From Bacillota bacterium (GTDB lineage: Bacteria > Bacillota_A > Clostridia > Peptostreptococcales > Anaerovoracaceae), in contig JAFRWH010000244.1 in the NCBI GenBank assembly GCA_017438085.1, forward strand, positions 1-8,720: DNA of 8,720 nucleotides, given 5' to 3'. Of the stretch, positions 1 through 5,753 are shown one piece after another (the stretch's first letter is position 1; the number at the start of each line of letters is the position of its first letter). Below the pieces are notes generated by a model, which did no database searches, was not told the DNA's origin, and worked only from the letters and a program-made list of their open reading frames with translations. Both the position numbers and the translations under genes were made by a program.

Positions 1-1253
1 ATTTTGCCAGACGATCCCGAGGCTATGTTCCGAGACCGCTGTTCATAAAAGAGACTGATACTCAGGTCCTGGCTCTGGGCGCCGAGCAGAAGGCGAGCTT
101 TTGCCTGTCAAAGGGGACAAGAGCTTTCCCAAGCCAGCACATAGGGGACCTGAAAAACATAGAAAGCTACGAAAACTACGTCTCCCAGATAGAAAGCTTT
201 GAGAGACTGTTCGAAATAAAGCCTCAGCTTCTGGCCTGCGATCTGCATCCTGATTACCTCAGCAGCCGCTATGGCGATCAGAGAGCAGAAGAACAAGGCC
301 TTGAGCTAATAAAAGTGCAGCATCATCACGCTCACATGGCCTCCTGCATGGCAGACAACGGACTGGATGAGCCTGTGATAGGCATCATATGGGACGGCAC
401 CGGCCTCGGAGCTGCAAAAAACAGCTGGACGGCGGGAGAAAAGCTTCAGCCCGGCAGCGGGATCTGGGGCAGCGAATTCCTTACAGGGGACTTTGGCGGC
501 TTCGAAAGACAGGCCAGCATACGGCCCATAAGGCTCCCGGGAGGAGACAGGGCTGTTGACGAGATCTGGCGCGCCGGAGCATCCATGCTGCTGGATGCGG
601 GGCTTGAAGACTCATATATGGAGCTTCAGGCCGGGGACGGAATGAAAGCAATCAGTGCAGAGCGGCTGGACCTTGTGAGGCGCATGCTTGATGCGGATGT
701 GAACTGCCCTAAAAGCAGCGGCATGGGAAGGCTTTTTGACGGAGCTGCGGCTCTGCTTGGCATAAAGACTGAAGCCGGCTATGAAGGGCAGGGCGCCGTG
801 CTTTTAGAGGTGGAAGCCGAATCCTGGCTTTACGATACGGCTCCGGAGCTGAACGCAGGCTCCTACACCATAGAATTTTACGAAGAAAACGGCCTCAGGG
901 TCTTCGACTGGCGGCCGATTATAAGAGAGATGCTGGAGGAGCTTGCGGAAAACCGCAGGCATGGCGAAGGCCCCGGCTCCTGTGCGGCGCACTTCATGAA
1001 CACTCTGCTTCTTATGGCGCTCAGGACAGTGCAGTACATATCGGAGCGGACAGGCATCAGAAAAGTGGTGCTCTCTGGCGGGACCTTCCAGAATATATAC
1101 ATGATGGAGAGGCTCCCCAAAGCTCTGGAGGCTCTGGGCTTTGCAGTCTATACCCATCAAAGAGTCTCAACCAACGACGAAGGGCTGTCCCTGGGACAGC
1201 TGATGATAGCAGAAAGGATAGCCAATGTGTCTGGCAGTACCTCTGAGAATTAA
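1..1253 (+). CDS. hypF: HypF, carbamoyltransferase for hydrogenase maturation (5' partial)
   Basis: HypF transfers a carbamoyl group from carbamoyl phosphate, via carbamoyl-adenylate, to the C-terminal cysteine of HypE, the first step towards the CN ligands of the [NiFe] site. The frame is open from the window edge (first complete codon at 3), so the gene starts upstream. About 416 of the usual ~750 residues are visible; the acylphosphatase domain, zinc fingers and most of the YrdC-like domain are missing. What remains is the end of the YrdC part (RRSRGYVPRPL) and the Kae1-like domain: LALGAEQKASF, SQHIGDL, CDLHPDY, the metal-binding QHHHAHMAS (nt 318-344), GIIWDGTGLG, GSEFLTGDFGG, RLFDGAAALLG and the nucleotide-binding SGGTFQN (nt 1074-1094). 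The GTG at 315 lies inside this domain and is not the start. The 3' end overlaps hypC by 29 bases, suggesting translational coupling. Confidence 0.96.
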   Translation, partial: FARRSRGYVPRPLFIKETDTQVLALGAEQKASFCLSKGTRAFPSQHIGDLKNIESYENYVSQIESFERLFEIKPQLLACDLHPDYLSSRYGDQRAEEQGLELIKVQHHHAHMASCMADNGLDEPVIGIIWDGTGLGAAKNSWTAGEKLQPGSGIWGSEFLTGDFGGFERQASIRPIRLPGGDRAVDEIWRAGASMLLDAGLEDSYMELQAGDGMKAISAERLDLVRRMLDADVNCPKSSGMGRLFDGAAALLGIKTEAGYEGQGAVLLEVEAESWLYDTAPELNAGSYTIEFYEENGLRVFDWRPIIREMLEELAENRRHGEGPGSCAAHFMNTLLLMALRTVQYISERTGIRKVVLSGGTFQNIYMMERLPKALEALGFAVYTHQRVSTNDEGLSLGQLMIAERIANVSGSTSEN

Positions 1254-1449
1254 AGAAATAAACGGAGAAGACGCTGTCGCCGAGAGAGACGGAGTGAGCC
1301 GGAAGATAAAAGTAGGCTTCATAAAGGACCCCAAGCCCGGCGATTACGTGATAGTCCACGCAGGCTTTGCCATCGAACGAGTAGACGAGCAGCAGGCCAT
1401 TGACGACCTTGAAGCCTGGAAAGAATTTCAGGATGCAATAAACTCATGA
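1225..1449 (+). CDS. hypC: HypC, hydrogenase assembly chaperone
   Basis: HypC is a small chaperone that works with HypD to build the Fe(CN)2CO unit and carry it to the apo large subunit. The 74-residue product has the family's usual length and begins MCLAVPLRI, placing the essential Cys at position 2. It continues with an OB-fold-like core ending in GDYVIVHAGFAIERVDEQQA, the standard HypC C-terminal signature. The start lies inside hypF in another frame and is preceded by AAAGGA (1213-1218) at good spacing, so this start is secure. The TGA stop forms part of an ATGA just upstream of the 84-bp intergenic element. The family has close relatives (HybG, HupF), but with a single copy in a hyp cluster HypC is the natural name. 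Confidence 0.96.
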   Translation: MCLAVPLRIKEINGEDAVAERDGVSRKIKVGFIKDPKPGDYVIVHAGFAIERVDEQQAIDDLEAWKEFQDAINS

Positions 1450-1454
1450 TTATT

Positions 1455-1538
1455 TCAACGGGTGACGTTAGGGAAGGTATCTGTCAGCGAGCGAAAGCGA
1501 GCATGACGGAAGGGTGCCCTGACGGCAGGACCCGTTGA
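1455..1538 (+). repeat. 84-bp structured intergenic element, copy 1
   Basis: This element fills the hypC-hypD gap and matches the one at 3665-3748 in length, orientation and about 67 of 84 bases. Its ends are complementary (1455-1463 with 1530-1538). Inside, 1464-1473 can pair with 1517-1526 with one A-G mismatch, and 1480-1486 with 1504-1510. The tip is GCGAGC-GAAA-GCGAGC (1487-1502), a GNRA tetraloop stem with tandem G-A mismatches. The sequence differences from copy 2 largely preserve pairing (see findings), which implies selection on a fold. Whether it acts as an RNA (leader, processing site, non-coding RNA) or as a mobile palindromic DNA repeat is not visible. I do not recognise a named family with confidence. 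Strand is given relative to the hyp genes; the true transcribed strand is unknown. Confidence 0.85.
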
Positions 1539-1553
1539 GTTGCAAGGCTGTTT

Positions 1554-2594
1554 ATGGATCATAGTATAAACGGACAAATTAACATCATGGAGGTCTGCGG
1601 CACTCATACCATGGAGATCGCCAAAGCCGGGATCAAAGGAATGCTGCCCGAAGGCATACGTCTCGTATCCGGCCCCGGCTGCCCCGTGTGTGTCACACCT
1701 CCCGAGACCATAGACGCCTGCTTAAGGCTCAGCGAAGACCCCGCCATCACAATCGCCAGCTACGGCGATATGATGCGGGTCCCCGGCTCCGTAAAGGGGG
1801 ACAATCTCCTGAAGCGCAAAGCGCTGGGCGCGGATGTGCGGCTTGTGTATTCCGCCATGGATGCCGTGGATATAGCTGAAGCGGAGCCTGACAGGCAGGT
1901 GGTGTTCCTTGGCGTCGGCTTTGAGACCACTGCCCCCGGCACTGCAGCTGCTATCGGCGCGGCAGCAGAGAGGAAGCTTGATAATTTCAGCGTTTTCTCA
2001 ATGCTGAAGATGCTGGAGCCCTCCGTAAAGGTGCTGGCTGCGGACCCGGAGTTCAATGTGCAGGCCTTCCTCTGTCCCGGCCATGTGGCGGTGATACTCG
2101 GAGAAAAAGGACTGAGCTTCTTTGAAACAGACATAAAGCTGCCTTCAGTCATAAGCGGCTTTGAACCCGCAGACATATTGCGGTCCATAGCTATGATAAT
2201 CAGGCAGATCAGAAAGGGCGAAGCCAGACTGGAAAACGAATACACATCCGTCGTAAGGCCGGAGGGAAATACCCTCGCCCTTAAGACCATGGAAAAATAC
2301 CTGGTGCCAAGGACTGATATCTGGAGAGGCCTCGGCACTGTGCCTGACAGCGGCTACGGCATAAGGCCCGAATACGGGAAATACGACGCTGAAAAGCGCT
2401 TCGGCATAGAGATAAAGCCTCTTGGCATAAAGACCGCCTGCAGATGCGGAGATGTCATCCGGGGCAAGCTGGATCCAAAGGAGTGTCCTCTGTTTGGGAC
2501 TGTATGCGTGCCTGAGGACCCGGAGGGACCCTGCATGGTGTCCGCGGAAGGCGCCTGCGCCGCGGCATATAAATACAGGAGCATCGAAGACTGA
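1554..2594 (+). CDS. hypD: HypD, Fe-(CN)2CO cofactor assembly protein
   Basis: HypD is an iron-sulfur protein that, with HypC, serves as scaffold for attaching CN and CO to iron during [NiFe]-site assembly. The 346-residue product shows the family motifs in order: MEVCGTHTMEI (Cys15), GPGCPVCVTP (Cys43 and Cys46), GFETTAP (122-128) and the cysteine-rich C-terminus (Cys296, 298, 311, 318, 327, 335) that includes the [4Fe-4S] ligands. The N-terminus is short: family members usually have some 20-30 residues before the IMEVCG motif, here only ten. An in-frame TGA at 1536-1538, inside the end of the structured element, rules out an upstream in-frame start beyond it. A modest AAGG (1544-1547) precedes the ATG. 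Identity is certain; the exact start is slightly less so. Confidence 0.96.
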   Translation: MDHSINGQINIMEVCGTHTMEIAKAGIKGMLPEGIRLVSGPGCPVCVTPPETIDACLRLSEDPAITIASYGDMMRVPGSVKGDNLLKRKALGADVRLVYSAMDAVDIAEAEPDRQVVFLGVGFETTAPGTAAAIGAAAERKLDNFSVFSMLKMLEPSVKVLAADPEFNVQAFLCPGHVAVILGEKGLSFFETDIKLPSVISGFEPADILRSIAMIIRQIRKGEARLENEYTSVVRPEGNTLALKTMEKYLVPRTDIWRGLGTVPDSGYGIRPEYGKYDAEKRFGIEIKPLGIKTACRCGDVIRGKLDPKECPLFGTVCVPEDPEGPCMVSAEGACAAAYKYRSIED

Positions 2595-2614
2595 ACTGCA
2601 TCGTGCAGTATCAG
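2591..2614 (+). other. Hairpin across the hypD stop, before hypE
   Basis: ACTGCA (2595-2600) pairs with TGCAGT (2604-2609) around a TCG loop. The stem continues with CTGA (2591-2594) pairing TCAG (2611-2614) past one bulged A. The ten-pair hairpin spans the hypD stop codon and ends 10 bases before the hypE ATG. No T-run follows, so it is not an intrinsic terminator. An intercistronic stability or translation-coupling hairpin is possible but unproven. Confidence 0.45.
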
Positions 2615-2624
2615 ATAAGATAAA

Positions 2625-3632
2625 ATGGCTGAAAACATAATTACGCTTGATTACGGCAGCGGCGGACTCAAGAGTTCCCGCCTGATAACCGAAAAAATAC
2701 TTCCGAAGCTGCAGAATCCCGCGCTTTCCCAGCTGGGCGATGCGGCGGTACTTCCCGTAACGGATCAGATAGTCGTTTCCACGGACAGCTTCGTGGTGAC
2801 TCCCAGATTCTTTCCGGGCGGAGACATAGGCAAGCTCTGCGTCTGCGGCACCGTAAACGATGTATGCATGGCCGGCGGAGATCCCTGGTACCTGAGTCTT
2901 TCCTTTATACTGGAGGAAGGCCTGCCCATGGAGGAGCTGGAGCGCATCATAGACTCCATCGCAAAGGCTGCTGAGGAAGCAGGGGTGCAGATAGTGACAG
3001 GAGACACCAAGGTGGTGGAAAAGGGCACCGGAGACGGTATATATATCAACACCACAGGAGTAGGCGTGCTGCATACGCCGGGACTCGGGGCATGGAATAT
3101 AAAGCCCGGGGATGCCGTGATAGTTTCAGGAAACATAGGAGACCACGGCACGTCGGTGATGCTTGCAAGAAATTCCAATCTGCTGCAGGCTGATGTGGTT
3201 TCGGACTGCGGATGCCTTAAAGAGCCTGCGCTGGCGCTGGGCAGCGCTCTTGGCAGCGCTCTGCGGGTGATGAGAGATCCCACAAGAGGAGGTCTCGGAA
3301 CCACGCTGAACGAATTTATTGAAGGCACAAAGCTCGGCATAGAGCTGCAGGAAAAGGACATACCAGTGTCCCCCTCCGTAAACATGGTGTGCGAGCTTTT
3401 AGGCCTTGACCCGCTCTACTGCGCCTGCGAAGGCAGACTGATAGCAGTAGTTGCGGAAGAAAAAGCAGAACAAGCCGTTCAGATACTGAAAGGCTTTGAA
3501 ATATCAAAGGATGCATGCATAATAGGACATGTGTGCGAAGAGCATCCCGGCAAACTGGTGCTCAGAACACCCTTCGGCGGCGGACGCATAATAGGAAAAC
3601 TCACCGGCGCCCAGCTCCCGAGGATATGCTAG
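2625..3632 (+). CDS. hypE: HypE, carbamoyl dehydratase for hydrogenase maturation
   Basis: HypE is a PurM/SelD-like ATPase. It dehydrates the carbamoyl group placed on its C-terminal cysteine by HypF to a thiocyanate, and the cyanide is then passed to iron on HypC-HypD. The 335-residue length is normal. Visible motifs are the N-terminal ITLDYGSGGLKSSRLI, LGDAAVL, STDSFVVTPRFFPGGDIGKL, GTVNDVCMAGGDPWYLS, GDTKVVEKG and DPTRGGLGTTLNEF. The last residues are PRIC, so the required terminal cysteine is present and exposed. The start is preceded only by a weak purine stretch (AGATAAGATAAA) after the intercistronic hairpin, so translation may depend partly on hypD. Isoleucine is encoded mostly by ATA, unlike the structural hydrogenase genes downstream. 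Confidence 0.97.
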   Translation: MAENIITLDYGSGGLKSSRLITEKILPKLQNPALSQLGDAAVLPVTDQIVVSTDSFVVTPRFFPGGDIGKLCVCGTVNDVCMAGGDPWYLSLSFILEEGLPMEELERIIDSIAKAAEEAGVQIVTGDTKVVEKGTGDGIYINTTGVGVLHTPGLGAWNIKPGDAVIVSGNIGDHGTSVMLARNSNLLQADVVSDCGCLKEPALALGSALGSALRVMRDPTRGGLGTTLNEFIEGTKLGIELQEKDIPVSPSVNMVCELLGLDPLYCACEGRLIAVVAEEKAEQAVQILKGFEISKDACIIGHVCEEHPGKLVLRTPFGGGRIIGKLTGAQLPRIC

Positions 3633-3664
3633 AACTAAAGTCATCCAGATGCAGATGAATTTCT

Positions 3665-3748
3665 GCGACGGGTGACGTTAGGGAGGGCACCCATCGGCGA
3701 GCGCAAGCGAGACGCATGGGAGGGTGCCCTGACGGCAGGACCCGTCGC
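3665..3748 (+). repeat. 84-bp structured intergenic element, copy 2
   Basis: This is the second copy of the element at 1455-1538, starting 32 bases after the hypE stop. The termini GCGACGGGT (3665-3673) and ACCCGTCGC (3740-3748) are perfect inverted repeats. AGGGCACCC (3684-3692) can pair with GGGTGCCCT (3722-3730), giving a longer alternative stem than copy 1 allows. CCCAT/ATGGG (3690-3694 with 3716-3720) leads to a GCAA-capped tip (loop 3703-3706). The blocks 3668-3684 and 3721-3745 are identical to copy 1. The strong fold could slow transcription or protect an mRNA 3' end, but no T-run follows. Strand is given relative to the neighbouring genes. Confidence 0.85.
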
Positions 3749-3756
3749 GAATCAGA

Positions 3757-3771
3757 CGACATAACATGTCG
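3757..3771. other. Perfect 6-bp dyad with 3-base centre
   Basis: CGACAT (3757-3762), AAC, ATGTCG (3766-3771) form a perfect inverted repeat in the gap before the mbhK-like gene. It could be a small hairpin or a regulator-binding dyad. Its length is compatible with chance, and no clear promoter sits next to it. Confidence 0.3.
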
Positions 3772-3819
3772 CGAACACGGCATCGTACGAAAGATAAAAA
3801 TAATCAATAAAGGTAATTA

Positions 3820-3837
3820 GCCGGCTCTGCCGGTTTT
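3820..3837 (+). terminator. Possible weak terminator or attenuator hairpin before mbhK
   Basis: CCGGC (3821-3825) pairs with GCCGG (3829-3833) around TCT, extended by a G-T pair, and is followed by TTTT (3834-3837). This looks like a weak intrinsic terminator that would separate the hyp messages from the mbhK-mbhL message, or attenuate it. The stem is short and the T-run only four bases. The rest of the 3633-3860 gap holds the 84-bp element, an AT-rich stretch (3790-3819) without a convincing -35/-10 pair, and the AGGGGG binding site (3851-3856) of the next gene. Confidence 0.35.
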
Positions 3838-3860
3838 AGAGGATATAGTTAGGGGGAAAA

Positions 3861-4271
3861 ATGCAATACTACAAGAAAATCGGCATTACCAAGGATCAGA
3901 TAGTCCCCATCGCAGAAAAAATGCGCAAACAGGGCGTACTACTCGCAATGATCCACGGTTTTGTGACAGACGAAGGCAAGCTGAACATCTCCTATGAGTA
4001 CCAGCTGGGGGACACTATGGAATCCTACACCATAGAGATCGACAAAAACGACAGTCTCCCCAGCATCAGTGATATCTACGACCTCGGCGCCCAGTGGGCC
4101 GAGCGCGAGATCAACGAACTCATAGGCGCGCAGTTCGACGGCCTCGACACCTCAAAGCGCCTGTTCATGCCCGAAAGCATGCTGGAAGGACAGGGACAGA
4201 TATTCGTTACACCTATGGACGAGCTTATTGACAAAGCTCACGGCACCAAAAAACTGGAGGAGGAAAAGTAA
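3861..4271 (+). CDS. mbhK: NuoC-like hydrogenase subunit (MbhK/EchD type)
   Basis: This is a 136-residue homologue of the complex I 30-kDa subunit (NuoC), which in group 4 hydrogenases is a soluble-arm protein packed against the catalytic subunits. The C-terminal half carries the NuoC-type signature: LPSISDIYDLGAQWAEREINELIGAQFDGLDTSKRLFMPE (about residues 55-94), resembling PS(I/V)xxIYPxAxWxEREVxDxxG. It lacks the longer N- and C-terminal parts of NuoC, as expected for hydrogenase versions. AGGGGG (3851-3856) lies four bases before the ATG. The stop directly abuts the large-subunit start, so the two are co-translated. The companion small subunit and membrane anchor are not in the window. The name rests on the Mrp module downstream; EchD would be an equally fair label. 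Confidence 0.87.
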   Translation: MQYYKKIGITKDQIVPIAEKMRKQGVLLAMIHGFVTDEGKLNISYEYQLGDTMESYTIEIDKNDSLPSISDIYDLGAQWAEREINELIGAQFDGLDTSKRLFMPESMLEGQGQIFVTPMDELIDKAHGTKKLEEEK

Positions 4272-5354
4272 ATGAGTTACATAGTTCCTATCGGACCCTA
4301 CCATCCTTCTCTTGAGGAACCCATCCACGCAAGGCTCATCACTGAGGGTGAGCTCATCAAAGACGCCGAGATATTCATCGGCTACAACCATCGCGGCATT
4401 GAAAAGCTGGCCATGCAGAAGAACATCATCCAGACTCTGGTCATGGTTGAAAGAGTCTGCGGTATCTGCTCCCACTCCCACGCAATGACCTTTGCCATGA
4501 CATGCGAAAGCATCTCCGGCATCAAGGTGCCAAAGAGGGGACAGTACCTGAGAGTCATCACCGCCGAACTGGAGAGACTGCACTCCCATTACCTGTGGCT
4601 GGGCATCGCTCTTCATATCATCGGCCATGATTCTCTCTTCATGCACAGCTGGGATGACCGCGAAAAGATCATGGACGCTCTTGAAGAGCTTTCCGGAAAC
4701 CGCGTCAACTACGGCATGGTCACCTACGGCGGCGCCAGAAGAGACGTAAACCTGGAGCAGATCGAAAACATCTCCAAAATGCTTGATGCCATCGAAGAGG
4801 ATACCAAGAGACTTGCAGATTTCCTGCTGAACGACAAGACTGTCGCTCTCAGAACACAGGGCGTAGGCGTTCTCACCACTGAAGACGCAATCCGCATCGG
4901 CGCTGTCGGACCTCAGGCAAGAGCCTCCAACATAGCAATTGACGTCAGAAAGGATGCCCCCTACAGCGGCTACGAGGATTTCGATTTCGAAAAGATCGTA
5001 TATCCCACCTGCGACGTGTTCTCCAGAGTCGTCATCAGAGTTCTGGAGTGCTTCGAAAGCATCAAGATAATTCGCCAGGCCTTCAGCAGCATGCCCAAGG
5101 GACCCATCAACCTGGGGAACCATGTTCCCACCATCAAGCCGGGCGAGTACATGAACATGCATGAAGCGCCCCGCGGCCAGCTGACATACAAGGTGGTGAC
5201 CAACGGCACCGACAAGGTAGCCCGTGTAAGCATTCACGTACCTACCTTCAAGAATGCCCCCACCATCCCCACGATGCTCAGAGGCAACTCAGTGGCAGAT
5301 GCAGGCCTTATAATCGCCAGCATCGACCCCTGCTTCTCCTGCATGGACAGATAG
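4272..5354 (+). CDS. mbhL: Group 4 [NiFe]-hydrogenase large (catalytic) subunit
   Basis: This is the catalytic subunit that binds the Ni-Fe(CN)2CO centre and interconverts protons and H2, membrane-associated on the cytoplasmic side. The 360 residues are typical of EchE/MbhL-like subunits. The N-terminal ligand motif is ERVCGICSHSH (Cys63, Cys66); the C-terminal one is DPCFSCMDR (Cys354, Cys357). IGPYHPSLEEP, GYNHRGIEKL and LERLHSHYLWLG are shared with NuoD-type homologues. Both cysteine pairs are intact, which argues for a true hydrogenase rather than complex I NuoD or an Mbx/Mbs sulfur-reducing relative. The protein ends at the Arg where relatives such as HycE are cleaved, so no C-terminal peptide needs removal. 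GGAGGAGG (4256-4263) supports the start. Isoleucine is mostly ATC (about 5 ATA among about 40), suggesting high expression. Confidence 0.96.
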   Translation: MSYIVPIGPYHPSLEEPIHARLITEGELIKDAEIFIGYNHRGIEKLAMQKNIIQTLVMVERVCGICSHSHAMTFAMTCESISGIKVPKRGQYLRVITAELERLHSHYLWLGIALHIIGHDSLFMHSWDDREKIMDALEELSGNRVNYGMVTYGGARRDVNLEQIENISKMLDAIEEDTKRLADFLLNDKTVALRTQGVGVLTTEDAIRIGAVGPQARASNIAIDVRKDAPYSGYEDFDFEKIVYPTCDVFSRVVIRVLECFESIKIIRQAFSSMPKGPINLGNHVPTIKPGEYMNMHEAPRGQLTYKVVTNGTDKVARVSIHVPTFKNAPTIPTMLRGNSVADAGLIIASIDPCFSCMDR

Positions 5355-5355
5355 T

Positions 5356-5700
5356 ATGCACGAACTTTCGATAGTAGAAGGCATACTGCGCATGGTCATC
5401 CCTGCGGTGCAGAAATATCCGGATGTAAGCAGGATCAAGTCCATAAAGCTGCGCGTAGGCGAGCTTTCCGGAGTTGTGCCTGAATGCGTCAGAGATTATT
5501 TCTTGATCGCGGCAGAGGGAACCATAGCCGAAGGCGCCAGAATAGACATAGAACGCATCCCCATCGGCATAAGATGCGGAGACTGCGGCTACGAAGGCCC
5601 CTTCGAAGGGAGAAACTACCGCTGTCCCAAGTGCGGAAGCGCCAACTTCCGCATAATCTCCGGCAAGGAGTATTACGTGGACAGTGTGGAAGCTGAATAA
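5356..5700 (+). CDS. hypA: HypA, hydrogenase nickel incorporation protein
   Basis: HypA delivers nickel to the hydrogenase large subunit after the iron ligands are in place, usually with the GTPase HypB. The 114-residue product starts MHELSI, with the nickel-binding Met1-His2-Glu3 segment. It carries a zinc site made of two CxxC motifs (Cys74/Cys77 in RCGDCGYEG and Cys90/Cys93 in RCPKCGS), all at normal positions. It begins one base after the large-subunit stop with only a weak binding site, so it is probably translated by coupling, keeping nickel insertion linked to catalytic-subunit synthesis. It stands apart from the other hyp genes, and no hypB is in the window. More than half of its isoleucine codons are ATA, as in the hyp block and unlike mbhL. 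Confidence 0.96.
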   Translation: MHELSIVEGILRMVIPAVQKYPDVSRIKSIKLRVGELSGVVPECVRDYFLIAAEGTIAEGARIDIERIPIGIRCGDCGYEGPFEGRNYRCPKCGSANFRIISGKEYYVDSVEAE

Positions 5701-5753
5701 GTTTATTTTATTAAGTTATTGCAATCATATTTCAGGCAGGAGGTAGCCATCAA
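5701..5753 (+). promoter_or_regulatory. AT-rich gap with strong ribosome binding site for the Mrp-like block
   Basis: This 53-base gap is markedly AT-rich in its first half (5701-5732) and then carries GGAGGT (5739-5744), nine bases before the mrpE-like ATG. CATATT (5726-5731) could serve as a poor -10 element, but there is no matching -35. A new transcript starting here is possible; read-through from hypA is equally likely. Confidence 0.3.

Noticed and set aside
315..1253. HypF start at GTG 315
   Set aside because: The frame is open back to the window edge and encodes conserved HypF sequence (RRSRGYVPRPL, CDLHPDY), so 315 is internal.
1455..1538. Known riboswitch classes (THF, fluoride, c-di-GMP, cobalamin, Moco, NiCo) for the 84-bp element
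   Set aside because: The invariant blocks do not match the consensus motifs I remember for these classes, and copy 2 lies between a stop and a distant start. A covariance-model search would be decisive.
1441..1541. Extended pairing AACTCA (1441-1446) with TGAGTT (1536-1541) in copy 1
   Set aside because: It competes with the terminal stem shared by both copies and is not possible in copy 2, so it is probably fortuitous.
2145..3074. Minus-strand open frame of 309 codons
   Set aside because: It is antisense to hypD and hypE, whose products are unmistakable; no plausible protein motif is seen.
1455..3748. The two 84-bp elements as CRISPR repeats
   Set aside because: There are only two copies 2.2 kb apart, each far longer than a CRISPR repeat, with genes between them and no cas genes.
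4152..5237. Long open frame on the minus strand (361 codons)
   Set aside because: It lies antisense to the large-subunit gene, its translation resembles no family I know, and it has no sign of an independent gene. It is a shadow of the strong codon bias of mbhL.
4272..5354. Complex I NuoD or Mbx/Mbs sulfur-reducing relative
   Set aside because: Both nickel-binding CxxC pairs (Cys63/66 and Cys354/357) are intact, and hyp maturation genes are adjacent.
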